Shown here: in pieces, positions 20,901-26,900 of the stretch | Layout of the letters: every line of letters starts with the position of its first letter | Position numbering within the stretch: position 1 is the stretch's first letter | Assembly: GCF_036226765.1 (NCBI RefSeq) | Contig: NZ_CP109017.1 | Span: 7,007,001 to 7,071,000, forward strand | Direction: 5' to 3' | DNA from: Streptomyces sp. NBC_00670 | Lineage (GTDB): Bacteria > Actinomycetota > Actinomycetes > Streptomycetales > Streptomycetaceae | Length of the DNA stretch: 64,000 nt | Translations under genes and position numbers: made by a program | The notes under the pieces: generated by a model | What the model was told of the DNA's origin: nothing | Database searches by the model: none | The model's input: the letters and a program-made list of their open reading frames with translations, nothing else

Positions 20901-21922
20901 CCCCCGAGGGCCGGGTCCTGCTGGGCAGCGAGAAGCCGTCGGACGTCCTGCCCGAGGACCAGTTCGACGCGCTGCTCGCCGGCGTCCGGACCCGGCGACC
21001 CGGGACGACGGCCGACGACCTGCGCGGGGCCGTGGACGGCCTCGGCCACACCGGCATCGCCGCCCGGTTCGGGACCGGCGGCAGGCCGGCCCCCGGCGCG
21101 AGCCGGGTGTCCGGCGAGTTCCTGTGGAGCGAGGAGCTGCGCTCGTGGACGGTCAACGACAAGTCCGGCCGCTACATGAGCAAGGCCGTCCGCCCGGACC
21201 TGCCGCCCGAGGAGGCCGCCCGCTGGCTGGAGAACGTGGCCGGCATGTTCACCGAGCGGCTGGGCGTCACCGTCCGTCCCGTCCAGGTCAAGTCCGCCGC
21301 GGCGCCCCCGCCGGACGCCGCACGGACGGAGACGGCAGCGGTAACCGAACTGACGATCAGCCAAGTACCGGAGCGTGGCGACTGGTTGCCCGGTGCCCTC
21401 GCGGGCGCGCTGCGGGACCGGGCGCCCGCGCTGCTGAACCGGCCGGGCCTGGGAGCCCTCCTCGCCGGGCCCGACCCGGCGGACGCGCTGCACCGCTGGG
21501 TGGAGTTCCGGCTCTCCGCCCCGGACGCGGCACGGCGTGCCCCCCAGCTCGGCGCGGAGGAGTGGGCGGGCGGGCACACCGCCGCGACCATGGATGAACT
21601 AAAGTCCGCAGGTGTGACGTTGCTCGACGACCAGCACGCCTTCGCCGTCATGTCGGGCGGCCTGCCCCTGGCGGAGGTCACGCTCACCCCCGCCCAGCGG
21701 TACCGGCTGCTGCGGCTGTGGGGCGAGCGCGGCGAGACCCTCACGGAGATCGCCGCCGCCATGGCCGCGGCCGACCTCGGCCTGCGCCTCACGCTCACCG
21801 CGCCGGACGGCGGCGTACGGCACTTCGACCCGCCGGTACCGCGTCCCGTCCACCCGGAACCGGAACCAGCCGTACCGGCCGAACCCGCCCCGCCCGGTGA
21901 CCCGTTGGAGCCCCGACAGTGA
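5993..21922 (+). CDS. Giant multidomain polymorphic-toxin-like protein (5,309 aa)
   Basis: The GTG at 5993 lies two bases after the WXG100-like stop, and 5,310 codons follow without interruption. Order by residue: 1-260, helical, hydrophobic, WXG100-effector-like N-terminus; 260-385, Pro-rich linker and amphipathic segment; 400-430, DADSAYGSDG repeats; 470-560, coiled coil; 780-950, low-complexity repeats; 1041-1200 and about 1696-1895, two related modules. Between these modules is a peptidase-like segment with H1342-G1343 and DSC1389WTGG. Residues 2000-3800 are a large, mainly beta-like region I cannot assign. Then follow a coiled coil at 3816-3986, a KKEEP repeat near 4007-4026, a degenerate OTU-like domain at 4080-4265, Pro/Ala-rich repeats at 4310-4505, and an intact OTU-like cysteine protease domain at 4560-4850 (DGDC4573, H4842 in VDHYESL). 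The 450-residue C-terminus is unassigned. The only cysteines are 1389 and 4573. The architecture fits the very large actinobacterial proteins NCBI labels lonely-Cys-domain proteins; that label is from memory. Confidence 0.8.
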   Translation: MAITVSPKLNWLFFILIGETFLEANEDTAYATSKSYRAIKRDVGRLREQAQAAMAAVSQGFPPGVAQQFVAAIDEVLPYLDQFEKDLDQVESGQVNVSMQIREAKWNIIAELVRLAIELAVLAVLSFFTGGASATQAAVARARSRLFILEALYELSHRTHLLPSLTEAIEEAFMTLAVRLAMMTMAPAGQRPRSIDWFDVGVSGAFGALAGGLAPVFSKFMRDFTDNLVNPFKRNIDDIVGKFDDDLFRNSTRNKTDNLPTPDPHPDPNTRNDHRDPGPETTTPNPPPSVTPPHLNPPDYTPTPKPDGLGANSVHQGGQFVADGASETLAESIIMGAFFGNWMPSWQTFVGAGLSERFEAGAEAGITNSANWLKNLRTVSGGEGVGGGVGGGAAGGKDRDGDADSAYGSDGDADSAYGSDGDAGSVHGYGGDRPAYTDDDADSGYGSDEEVDHDDTALPAPVSGKGKERVTPTDLDVADARGRHADAVREFTDATNDVERIRTRVESGAGSSRDVVDLDRANQRVERAGQQVAGTEDRLRDLGVDPDTVPTTSSPHTTPSSLPTATPTSTPAPAPVVQRDATQRQWIASQVTADDLPDDFSEGLPDGLGTGTTVTVKDLAGAGVTLSPDLRAQIELGGDGRVSLADSGLDPVEQVKVLMNRPGPWPEGLDTVASHASQRLWQGSYDDFAQSLPDLDPGTVRQAWDSAAGLVLPLELHPVLADSRHAVDTYRDAVRQVADTLANGGGRPAAVALADRLRNDLGLPVRVRGGGTGTTEPSPTATAPATPDTHAPDTHAPDTDTPDTHTPDTHAPDTDTPTAFVPTPEGESESGLPAPSAPAPVSDVGTPSVVTSSSTELPTPPTVSAPAPDTDSFTAPRPHLQPQPHRFVSDSAADFSPPANTPRTDPPSPAGSLGSADMDIDTPSPEPEAAPQPQPQPQPQPQPEPQYPPQDPYREPLVHAFGDGITANRLYPQLHDAIGRLDTLRGTDTDSALRQGPFDLDAVARRVLLLDPGAPVGNNEYGDLFRIALDPAMEQAPGLPTLAAFGLTLRGALSGPFAVTAPDGTPYGRDWGGVPGDSHGLDLDLDNVWEYTGQPEGQPQTTNPSPAPWRPAPGGPRPFLVVAGGSPYAVSITLSDGTDVAMPVDVFAELLTMDPVFSALPQDVPVVLVVPFAGGRQLELPRALADRLGRQVWSTSGNPVLEARDDGTSRLVLDQKPDVPRGDWIRSGPGEVLTDADVQAIQAGQSTRSARATPTTSTADIPEWEQNLVSFTLVADGDGTQQIGRAAFHPAEFAGNREAHYRKLHRVTTSALRHSGAAVATATTPLTVGAKPGERVHHVNMHGSSTHVDMPQEDGSTYRASGEEVTHWLNRRPSVRRLRDQDWIYLDSCWTGGVYGGDAHAYSNVAASLPPAADPLADIPIAQVVANGTRKRVRASDRPIGYAAGHGPNPPLWVEAYTDAQGRGGRLLEFWPEPRDPELADRARTAGLHPGPGPVPGDTLDRTLRLVRALRQTLGPGIDQDPSYDDLLRGIGALELMRETDPHLNGLGPFTLELFQRAALANRRDHGDGVRAVDAGAYRALLARAANVSPGTRLTDFVRVPLLAGVAQQTRSFRDLPAAAVQVLRLDPSATIGPAEVSRLYWAQVKSYEWLSSLPDVGIAAMVALHLPAPDPSRRVELGWLATRAVAAGRNPYDSVELAAFHLEEQGAFDPQSLTHDAAGRPNGRNWNAPVAPGTQVDASVLGTLTPLPGGSYRRTGQEAAPWVVQGKQPAYVVAAEDTGTGRAWVALSGGRRVAVPHAEVAALVARDPELIARDVWKTDVVLAVSRSGDSTAQPHTPQQNVPQQSNVPQSNVPQSNVPQPNPPQSAALRPVAPSSLRDAVIRATGRTVWAPRGTTGLGRSNTTGTGPVTLAGIPATHGIPAADDWTRTHPVTLLAAAQQPPAGAPVTPPRPNSSASTSSDTTPTPPAPLKTVGTTPPSRVPRTRPPRANPRATGLTTIPEDAPAPGPTRLPAVPRLAWVGDDIDDRRPPRLDRDLPPAPVSGGGPVTFTDRSRLPAYMGGVGALLPGLPRDVLSRSYRLGQGDRTLRGAEDVAREIGDRLGNYHDLAPAPAAKRRGTPPRTLVDDVRQRLRRNPHGFFGDGQQFTYRTRSGRTRVATVTARPYGQWERFAFGYANPVKVDTMQRTTATTGRTAVNSTSTSLLPSVPLGPTRDPYSVWGRGFFRKSWGKRVVYGQQNQTMNQVETRTTDGSHAHLDDVWYEVTVTDRRGRPVDGRGRPVTRRGAQGVGFGFAVRDGLLVRLADSLTHDDPPAERLPARIDLGGRPAYRSVATETYGPIAHVRDWVLHQAGVKSDTMAGSQLVDFFSSDSFQRAGGVLNAGRTTTPPLFRDDSGRSPLGVFSVRVESGDAVLISETKAAELRDIMQSTVRNERSVGHSKNTEIGGAVGPSFQWFGLREGKFNLRLLLGGNVRYGSSRSRYATTGGTGAVKSAAQAKGDPTGLYLVQKTITVTAPPGTRAPLPGRRGDGAGRPGKLRKNPPRTWSSPPASQTFQTWAVERMTRTEALRLAAPAGRTPPTDPGPAVPPYLAEDDPTTLGMARAEEFTFADGSTTRTVDGQERTFPEYVAERVLAEVARVHPGLVAPLAELNPRNPRWRDAAHYEIVLNNTLEVLNTLTHHGMAGNLETMMTGGLRLSLVDSGRATRGLRHVWIDARLTGRRYEGKQKDLRLRFSAPGSENLGGQQSAGRGLHGGVEGLLSVRDPATDNIGLPNRAGTASLGGRYGRRSDVESGYGPSATHEAMSISTKGAHLYSYDLTLTARRGGFWRFRSMLRGILFLNLLGTQPFVFRDARTDLIAPTATPGTDAGSDASTDTSTDTDASTTGTTPTADPARTGTGPVAGRVLLSIPTEHVPTRHRDRRLSPLHGRPLKLTTRGARDLALSTRRFFDRAGRQRPEAYQRHPFLTLAVTAHPGLTDAAQEVLEEASGNSWLLSEEGAPAHDAAMRAFQSQYLTSNFDQTSAPSGWRVSGLWAKAPYLNRSAVVAHRTRLVPGSLTALTGAVPVDTETTLGGVTQAAGRNSRTSTTFFGGQLVYLHSHETGPGVTGNYGLVVSPYRLDRGQTRTVSRAALAEINRKDFNRQVLVTGDVQHEIAAASTTVGRAATGWRYMPRRLAGAAGRRVLVDDGWTGHLPEKSAHRLGLLTDRWGDVPLYTARSWSPQPWLLDNPFGGFPVNSLNAAPVLRDFDRRLRPLGLSKADRDAIHRLVSARVVRTLGKEMVGSGSSVPASIGRWGSRTTQMWIGERQVRARAELIPVKVPRTSANTAPGEGPGFAGLGHSVEFEEHRQAVETEQEGSSRAAGASVGTTVSEGVHTGNDVVRAAGPTYSEVGATQQNANQTHSEGGVRIATATTTQAHGEYVTRYRLRLTLEVTDTGEPATADGTTPAPAGRAAALRRGLGRWWHKWTGHRRLTLVEEGDVGELIEHLPLSLMRPDPTGTDGTGDNPGGDSDPLAPPRLGPAGSPHKVDVPTGMGAGGWHDVTHPGDGTVKPFTLPEDGFKIRRVVGLDHLHTANTLALAAAYDASLDVPRTGTPTEALVAKALDTPLTRAGSGSAQNLEDGTGNGALTSFYDHTLNPDGYQIPGLTDSGFFGGANGDLRMYSKPDFRGAQLLTVTDGMKHEAPKRDTHGGGMSAARVGTTESSLGGGPLTSSQNTGSNQMGASGPGDSSTESDALAQSGDRLASVNVKPNTTRSFLFAIPTTWLSVAAVHHHAKDSRAVRVLRSPFGQTKRAPQAVETDTTVLAWVREDVARQLGLIDDTGFPPKVGKAWDAVTKADKAWTAADKKYWDLRRDEGPARDAALDRAQRDLDARIAALDTLPEIVAARGALHALDDEARTAEPAHEGWAGLREEQRQDAVDRLARVKREALTAVTEARDAARARVDEFDAMLRTARENAEALATEYARVREGADRLTRWHQLSATEAGRARLGTTPEPDAVTFTPPAEEKKSEGKKEEPKKEEPKKEEPKKEGPKKGDGKKGDGDGSAEVAAPGARPAYTRPPWQADPTNKRVRFDAATDHRTLTATEPGGRTRIYDLHRSDADGNGFFAAVGRAVGGRYRNPALLAAAVAQSEEMPKDAPLDPDAVFRTGELATRIGGTDYGRNRARELLDLAAVEADGGRLPEAVRTALTPRQRAALVRLHVQRARRWDAATAALAASVTARTLGVDLVVVDEDGTEQHHPGTDPHTSGPRREVTLYRQGDTYLSAIPRPTTTTTESDTTSALPLASFTPEETLPTPPDNRTKPASLPPPPDAENGSTRAPAATPPKPPAAPPAAPLGAEDGSALVPDGTQPAPPAAPGGTESKSPVVPPPALSANPKSGDPLAPLGAKNGSSLVPDGTKPTTPAAPGGAESGALAASLGAEDGSTLVPGSTRPAPPAAPSGAKSGPPPAPLGAEDGAKPAPPAAPSGAKSGPPPAPLGAEDGGKPAPPAAPGGVEPEPSLVLPPAQPGGPASRGAGFAVGGGNGAASPAVPLLPPAGPEAAPSSPVRAASLGVDAGTRVTVGGRGFRRRAVAADGDCLLHAVRHGLRTQAPAPRAGLASVPQLRQYLAHWYAHSADAAELRAGHAEQDPLEILVRDQFPDRASLLALLGRTRPPSLTPAQRERVDERVSDARIRAALVGLATGPDDRELLRGLPTGVARTLLPDDPSALPPVDERFEQRQIALAQVDSLRAEVLSALRAGPGDPDADALWQRVRAALPYRVREGGLPHDRTAFLALSLPDVVTRALASADLWQSPFYDDVPLLVARALAIDLVVVQPGAHGDHSARALDAGATGPTVHVHYNGVDHYESLEPDGTAPEPAPPAPEPPQPPPAPRPDRADRDWLADLAREHGASEGYLTELTAGLSSGTLAELRTRGRLRDGDLAPPVRPKRVKKEELDEDEEVRINPLWTPLDEIDPDLLLAGNRDAVWIYTVTPEGRVLLGSEKPSDVLPEDQFDALLAGVRTRRPGTTADDLRGAVDGLGHTGIAARFGTGGRPAPGASRVSGEFLWSEELRSWTVNDKSGRYMSKAVRPDLPPEEAARWLENVAGMFTERLGVTVRPVQVKSAAAPPPDAARTETAAVTELTISQVPERGDWLPGALAGALRDRAPALLNRPGLGALLAGPDPADALHRWVEFRLSAPDAARRAPQLGAEEWAGGHTAATMDELKSAGVTLLDDQHAFAVMSGGLPLAEVTLTPAQRYRLLRLWGERGETLTEIAAAMAAADLGLRLTLTAPDGGVRHFDPPVPRPVHPEPEPAVPAEPAPPGDPLEPRQ
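7190..7279 (+). repeat. 30-bp tandem repeat inside the giant gene
   Basis: Three units of 30 bp (7190, 7220, 7250; the third diverged) encode DADSAYGSDG-type decapeptides. This is an acidic, flexible spacer between the N-terminal region and the first coiled coil. Confidence 0.8.
8351..8440 (+). repeat. 15-bp repeats encoding PDTHA/PDTDT
   Basis: About six 15-bp units give a Pro/Asp/Thr/His linker (PDTHAPDTHAPDTDT). It separates two folded parts of the giant protein and is a likely site of length variation between strains. Confidence 0.75.
11525..11569 (+). repeat. Three perfect 15-bp repeats encoding SNVPQ
   Basis: Perfect units CAGTCGAACGTTCCG at 11525, 11540 and 11555 inside the second copy of the duplicated module of the giant protein. 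They insert a Gln/Pro/Asn loop between its two halves. Confidence 0.8.
18013..18072 (+). repeat. 15-bp repeats encoding KKEEP
   Basis: Three perfect 15-bp units and one near-copy produce a charged (KKEEP)n stretch. It links the long coiled coil to the OTU-like region of the giant protein. Confidence 0.8.
19277..19450 (+). repeat. 78-bp tandem repeat encoding 26-residue Pro/Ala units
   Basis: Near-identical units start at 19277, 19355 and 19433 (period 78 bp). More diverged copies of the same Pro/Ala/Gly pattern extend upstream to about 18960. They form the linker between the degenerate and the intact OTU-like domains. The near identity of the last two units indicates recent expansion. Confidence 0.8.
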
Positions 21923-22647
21923 CCTCCTGGCCCGCCTCCCCCCGGCCGGACACCCCGCCCGCACTGACGGCCCTCCCCGGCCCGGCGGCTCCGCCCGGCC
22001 CACCGCGGCCGCCCCAGGAACTCGTCGAGGCCGCGCGGCTCGCCCCGGACCACTGGATCAGCGCGATCGACCCCGGCTGGACCGGCGACGGGCTGCCGCC
22101 CGCCTTCGCCGTGGCCGGCCGGTGGCGTTCCGGACCCGGCGGGGAGATCGAGGAGTGGGAGGAGAACGACGGCTACCGGCCCTCGCCCCGCACCCTCGGC
22201 TGGCCCGAGCCCACGGACGCGCTCGACGCCGCGCTCCAGGGCGCCCGCACGGGCTACGGACCGCCCGAGGAGGTCGCCAGGGCCCTGGCCGGGGCGGAGT
22301 TGCTGGTGCTCACCCTGCCCGACAGCTCCCCGGTGACCGCCACGGCGGCGGACGGCACCCCCGTCGTCCCCGTCTTCAGCGCCGCCGCCCACCTCGACCT
22401 CGTCGGCGGCTTCGCCTCCGCCCGCCGCACCACGGCGGAACTGCTGCCCCAGCTCCCGCCCGGCCACCGCCTGTACGTCAACCCGGCCGGCCCCGCGGAC
22501 GCGGTCCTGGACCCGGTGCCCCCGACGGACCCCGCACCCACGACGGATCCGACAACGGCGCAGACCCCTCAGCCCCACCCTGCGGTACCACCCCCTCAGC
22601 CCCACCCGACGGCGGACGGGACCGCCCCACCCCGTACCGCTTCCTGA
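21919..22647 (+). CDS. SseB-like domain protein
   Basis: 242 residues from a GTG that overlaps the stop of the giant gene (GTGA), so it is translationally coupled. Residues 100-200 show the SseB N-terminal-domain pattern frequent in Streptomyces secretion loci: ELLVLTLPDSSPVTATAADG, then VVPVFSAAAHLDLVGGF, and HRLYVNPAGPADAVL near the end. The N-terminus and the last 40 residues are Pro-rich and probably disordered. By context it is the best candidate for a cytoplasmic chaperone or immunity-type partner of the giant protein. The family's biochemical function is not established, so this is inference. Confidence 0.6.
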   Translation: MTSWPASPRPDTPPALTALPGPAAPPGPPRPPQELVEAARLAPDHWISAIDPGWTGDGLPPAFAVAGRWRSGPGGEIEEWEENDGYRPSPRTLGWPEPTDALDAALQGARTGYGPPEEVARALAGAELLVLTLPDSSPVTATAADGTPVVPVFSAAAHLDLVGGFASARRTTAELLPQLPPGHRLYVNPAGPADAVLDPVPPTDPAPTTDPTTAQTPQPHPAVPPPQPHPTADGTAPPRTAS

Positions 22648-22682
22648 CCCGCCCGCCCCCTACCGCCCCGGGAGGCCTCCCC

Positions 22683-23885
22683 ATGTCCCGCCCGCACGAC
22701 CCGTCCGCCGAGCCGTCCCGGGCCACGCCCGCCGTTGAAGGCGCCGCAGCCGCCGCCCCCGAGCCCGCTGTGGCCCCCGAGGCGGCCGAACCGGCCGCGT
22801 CCGCCGCGGAACCGGCCGCCGGCGCGCCGGAGACGGTGACCGCCCCCGCCGAGGAGAAACGCTCCTCCGAGGAGCCCGCGGCCCAGGAACCGGAGGCCGC
22901 GCCCGCCGCTGTGGCCGTCGCCGCGGCCGAGGACCCCGGAGCGGCGGGCGACGCCGCGGCGGCCGCCGCCTTCGCCGGGCCGCCGCCCGGCCGCCCGCGC
23001 GCCTCGCTGCTCGCCGCCGCCGGCATCACGGGCACGCTGCTGATCGCCGTCCCCTTCCTCGTCCTCGGACTGAACGACGACGACGCGCCCGCCGACCGCG
23101 TCCGTACCGAAGCGGTCGGCGGGGCGACCCTCGACCCGGGCCTGTCCGGCGGCCCGGGCGCCGCCTACCGCGCCGAGACCGCGTCACCGTCGCCGACCGA
23201 CAGCGCCTCCGCCTCGCCCTCCACGAAGGACAAGTCCGCCGACAAGGACGACAAGGCACCGGCGGCCGACGCCCCCGCCGCCCAGGACACCCCGGAGTCG
23301 GAGGAGAAGCCCGCGACGGCGAAGGAGAAGAAGACCACCAAGAAGAAGACGACGAAGAAGAAGTCCGCCGCGGCCACCGCCCGTTCCCGGGCCAACGCCG
23401 CCTCCTCCCAGTCCCGCGTCCTGCTGAAGAACGTGACCACCGGGCAGTGCGCCGACGTGCCCAACTACGGCAACGGAAAGGTGGACGGCCCCGTCAACCA
23501 GTACCCCTGCAACGGCACGTCCGCCGACAACCAGCTCTGGGACCTCGTCCCGCACAAGGAGGCGGGCAAGGGCCCCGGCGGCTCCGTGCTCTTCCTGATC
23601 CGCAACAGCAAGGACGGGCTCTGCATGGACCTGCCCAACTACGGCGGTGTGGCGGGCGGCACGCGGATCACCGAGTACCCCTGCCAGGCCACCCGGAGCG
23701 ACAACCAGTACTACTGGCTGGACCGCCGCTCCGACGGCACGTACTGGATCCGCAACCTGGCCAGCCGCAACCTGTGCCTCAACGTGGCCGGCGCCGGCAC
23801 CGGCCGCAACGACGCGGCCCTGCAGGTGGGCACCTGCAACGACAGCGCCAACGACGACGCCCACTGGTACTTCACCCGCAAGTGA
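22683..23885 (+). CDS. Membrane-anchored ricin-type lectin domain protein
   Basis: 400 residues from ATG 22683 with GGGAGG upstream. Residues 1-115 are Ala/Pro/Glu-rich and presumably cytoplasmic. One transmembrane helix lies near 118-138 (LLAAAGITGTLLIAVPFLVL). A Ser/Lys-rich stalk (TTKKKTTKKK) follows, and the last 150 residues form a ricin B-type beta-trefoil. Its repeats are visible: GQCADVPNYGNGKVDGPVNQ, GLCMDLPNYGGVAGGTRITE and RNLCLNVAGAGTGRNDAALQ, each followed by a QLW/YYW/HWY-type motif. It should bind carbohydrate outside the membrane. As the last gene of the giant-protein operon it may tether or recognise glycans for that system. Confidence 0.85.
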   Translation: MSRPHDPSAEPSRATPAVEGAAAAAPEPAVAPEAAEPAASAAEPAAGAPETVTAPAEEKRSSEEPAAQEPEAAPAAVAVAAAEDPGAAGDAAAAAAFAGPPPGRPRASLLAAAGITGTLLIAVPFLVLGLNDDDAPADRVRTEAVGGATLDPGLSGGPGAAYRAETASPSPTDSASASPSTKDKSADKDDKAPAADAPAAQDTPESEEKPATAKEKKTTKKKTTKKKSAAATARSRANAASSQSRVLLKNVTTGQCADVPNYGNGKVDGPVNQYPCNGTSADNQLWDLVPHKEAGKGPGGSVLFLIRNSKDGLCMDLPNYGGVAGGTRITEYPCQATRSDNQYYWLDRRSDGTYWIRNLASRNLCLNVAGAGTGRNDAALQVGTCNDSANDDAHWYFTRK

Positions 23886-23903
23886 CGTACCAGTGGGCGT
23901 CGT
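23854..23903. terminator. 17-bp perfect hairpin overlapping the lectin stop
   Basis: ACGACGCCCACTGGTAC (23854-23870) is perfectly complementary to GTACCAGTGGGCGTCGT (23887-23903), with a 16-base loop that contains the TGA stop of the lectin gene. The left arm encodes its last Trp-containing motif. It lies between convergent genes and probably terminates both. Confidence 0.75.
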
Positions 23904-23910
23904 TGATCCG

Positions 23911-26900
23911 CTACGCCTTGACCTCGGCCTCGGCGTACGGGACCAGTCGGACCGGTCCGAGAAGCCCGTAGGCCTGCCGGGCCGAGGAGCCGAAGACGGC
24001 GGGGTTGGACACCCGCAGCCGGTTGATCAGCGGCGTCGCCACCTCGACCTCGATGACGTTGGCGCCCTTGCGCAGATGCCCGCCGAGGTCGACGACCGGG
24101 TTGATCCGGTCGACGGCCGGCAGCCGCTTGCCGTTGACCGAGACCCGGCAGGTGTCACTGACCTGGCCGAGCTCGAGGTAGGCGCCGTGCGCGCCGGTCC
24201 AGTTGGACGGCAGGGTGACCGTCGTCCGGTAGGTGCCGACGCCGGCCACGTCGGCCAGCTCGGTGATCCCCGACCACGGCAGCAGGCTGTCGAGGGTCAG
24301 CTTGTGCCGCGTGATCTCGGTGCGGGTCGCGGAGGAGCCGGGCTGCCAGTCGTCCACCTCCAGCGTCCAGTCGGCCGGCGTGACCGGGTCCGGCACCGCC
24401 GGGACGCGGGTGGTGACCGAACGGCCCTGGGACAGCCTGGTGGTGTACGTGCCCGCGCTCGCCGCGCGCACGGTGAGCCCGTCGTCGGTGAACAGCACCC
24501 GGTCGGCGTCGGTGGACACCGCGTGCGGCCGGGCGCCGTTGCGGTCGCCGAACAGGCCCGGGCGGCCCAGCGCCACGATGAGCGTCTCGCCCGGCTGAAG
24601 CGTCACACGCAGGGTGATGTCGTCGCCGTCCTCGGTGTACTGGCCCAGCCGCGCCGCCTCGCCGGTCCACGCGTCCAGGACGTACGGCACGGTCTTGCCG
24701 CGCCCGGTGCGGCGCAGGGTGACCTCGTGGTCGATCGCGGCGACGGCCGGCTTGACGGTCTCGGCGTGCTTGCCGTTGCACAGGTAGTAGAAGTCGGCGT
24801 CCTTGGTCACCCGGTGCGCGTTGAGCAGCGTGGAGGAGGCCGCGTACCGGGCGTCGGGGACCACGCCCAGCTGGGTCAGCGCGTCGCCGACGGCCGTCTT
24901 GTCGGTCACGCGGACGACGTGGGGCAGGGCGAGCAACTGGTCCAGGACCGCGCGCAGCGCCTCCGTCTCGCCGTCGTCCGGGACGCCCGGGGTGTACGCC
25001 TCGTCGAACGCGCCGAGCAGCACCACCGGCAGGCCCGCCTTCGCGAACTTGAGAATCCTGCGGGCGTCGGCGAGGGCGAGGGTGGGGGAGGAGGAGTAGA
25101 AGAAGTCGCCCTCCACGAACAGCGCCTTGTAGGCCGGTCCGTCCGGCGCGAGCCGCTTGCCCGAGACCCGCGCGCTGGGCAGGTCGAGCAGCGGGCCGCT
25201 GAGGAACTGGTGGGTCCAGCCGAGCGGGATGCCGGTGGAGGTGAACCAGGAGGCGCCGATGCCGGTGGCCGTGTAGCCGGTCTGCCGGAAGACCGCCACG
25301 TCCGCGCGGGCGGTGCCGGACTGCAGCACCTGGTGCACGCGGCCGAGGTAGCCGGAGATGTCCTCGATGTGCGTCCAGGTGGGCTGCCGCGGCCCCCACG
25401 ACTCGCCGTAGCCCGGCGTGCCGTTGTACGGGCTGAACGCGGCGAAGCCGGGCCAGCTCACCCCGGGCGCGGTCGCGTAGGAGAAGCCGTGGATCACCGT
25501 CTGGTTGACGCCGGCCGCGTACGCGCCGCCCATGGTGCGCAGGAACCGGTCCCAGGTGGTGCTGTACGCCGAGCCGGAGTAGGCGCCCGCCTCGCAGGAC
25601 AGGATGGTGTGCCCGGCCATGTCCCGGCCGCCGGCCAGACAGCGGTAGTCGTCGAGGTTCTTGAAGCCGAGCGACTCGCCCTCGGGGATGTCGAGGATCG
25701 CCGCCGTCGCGATCGCGTCGGTCTGGAGCCCGTACGGCTGCGCGCGCAGCTCCATGCCGAGCTCGTGCGCCCAGTCGCGCAGGGCGGTGACGTGGTGGCG
25801 GTTGAACAGCTCGGAGACGGTCTCCCAGAAGTCGTGCCGGATCTCCCGGGTGAGCTGCGCCTCGAACGCGAACACCTGGTTGCTGTTGTCCAGGACGAGC
25901 GCGGGGAGGTACGGCAGCAGCGGGCGTCCGGTGTGCTTCTCGAACGCCTCCGGGAGCTTCGGCGTCCACTGCAGTCCGTCGGTCTCCAGCTCGATGGAGT
26001 CCTCGAAGAAGGCACCGCCCGCGGCCTTCAGCAGCTTGCGCAGGGAGGAGGTGAGGATCTCCTTCTCCCAGTAGCCGGTGACGGCGGCGGTGCCGGCCGG
26101 GCTGAAGTGGTCGACGACGTAGGCGGCGGGGGAGGAGTGCGGGCCCGCCTCGGGCTGCTGGCCCGAGCCGCGCTGCCAGTAGGAGATCAGGACCCAGTCG
26201 CCGTCGTCGGGCGCGGTCCAGCTCAGCTTTCCGCCGCTGACGTGGCCGGTGAGGTCGGTGACGCTGTCCGCGTCGAGACCGGTCTCCTTGCGCGTGGAGT
26301 TCGCGGTGTTGACACGGGCGGCCTGCACGGCGACCAGCGTCTGCTCGGTGACGCCGGAGGAGGCCTCGCGCACGGAGGCCGGGACGTCGCCCTCGTAGGT
26401 GGTGCCGGCGGCCACGGTGGCCTTGCCGTAGGCGAGTTCCTTGACTGCGGCGTCGTCGTCGGGGGTGACGCCGGGGACCGCGGTGGGCCAGGCCGGGCCG
26501 AGGGTGATGTCGATGGTCAGTCCGCGTCTCGCGGCCCGCTGGAGAGCGGCCTCGACGCCCGTGCGCCAGGGCTTGCTGCCCCAGCCGTGGTGGGCGGTGT
26601 CCAGCACGGAGCTGTCGCTGACGCTGTGGTGGACGGCGGCGATCTCGGCGCCCCCGAAGCCGGCGTCGGCGATCTGGTCCACCTCGCGGGCGATCTCGTC
26701 CGCGTCGACCAGCCCGTCCGGCCACCACCAGCGGAACTTGGGCCGGACGGCGCGCGCGGGGTCGGCGAACCAGTCCGCGCCGGTGGCCCGGCCGGCCCCG
26801 GCGGCCGGGGCCGCGACCGCGCCGGCCGCCGGGAGCACCGGGCCGAGGGCGGCGACGGTACCGGCCACCGCCCCGGCGGCGAGGACCGTACGACGGGTGA

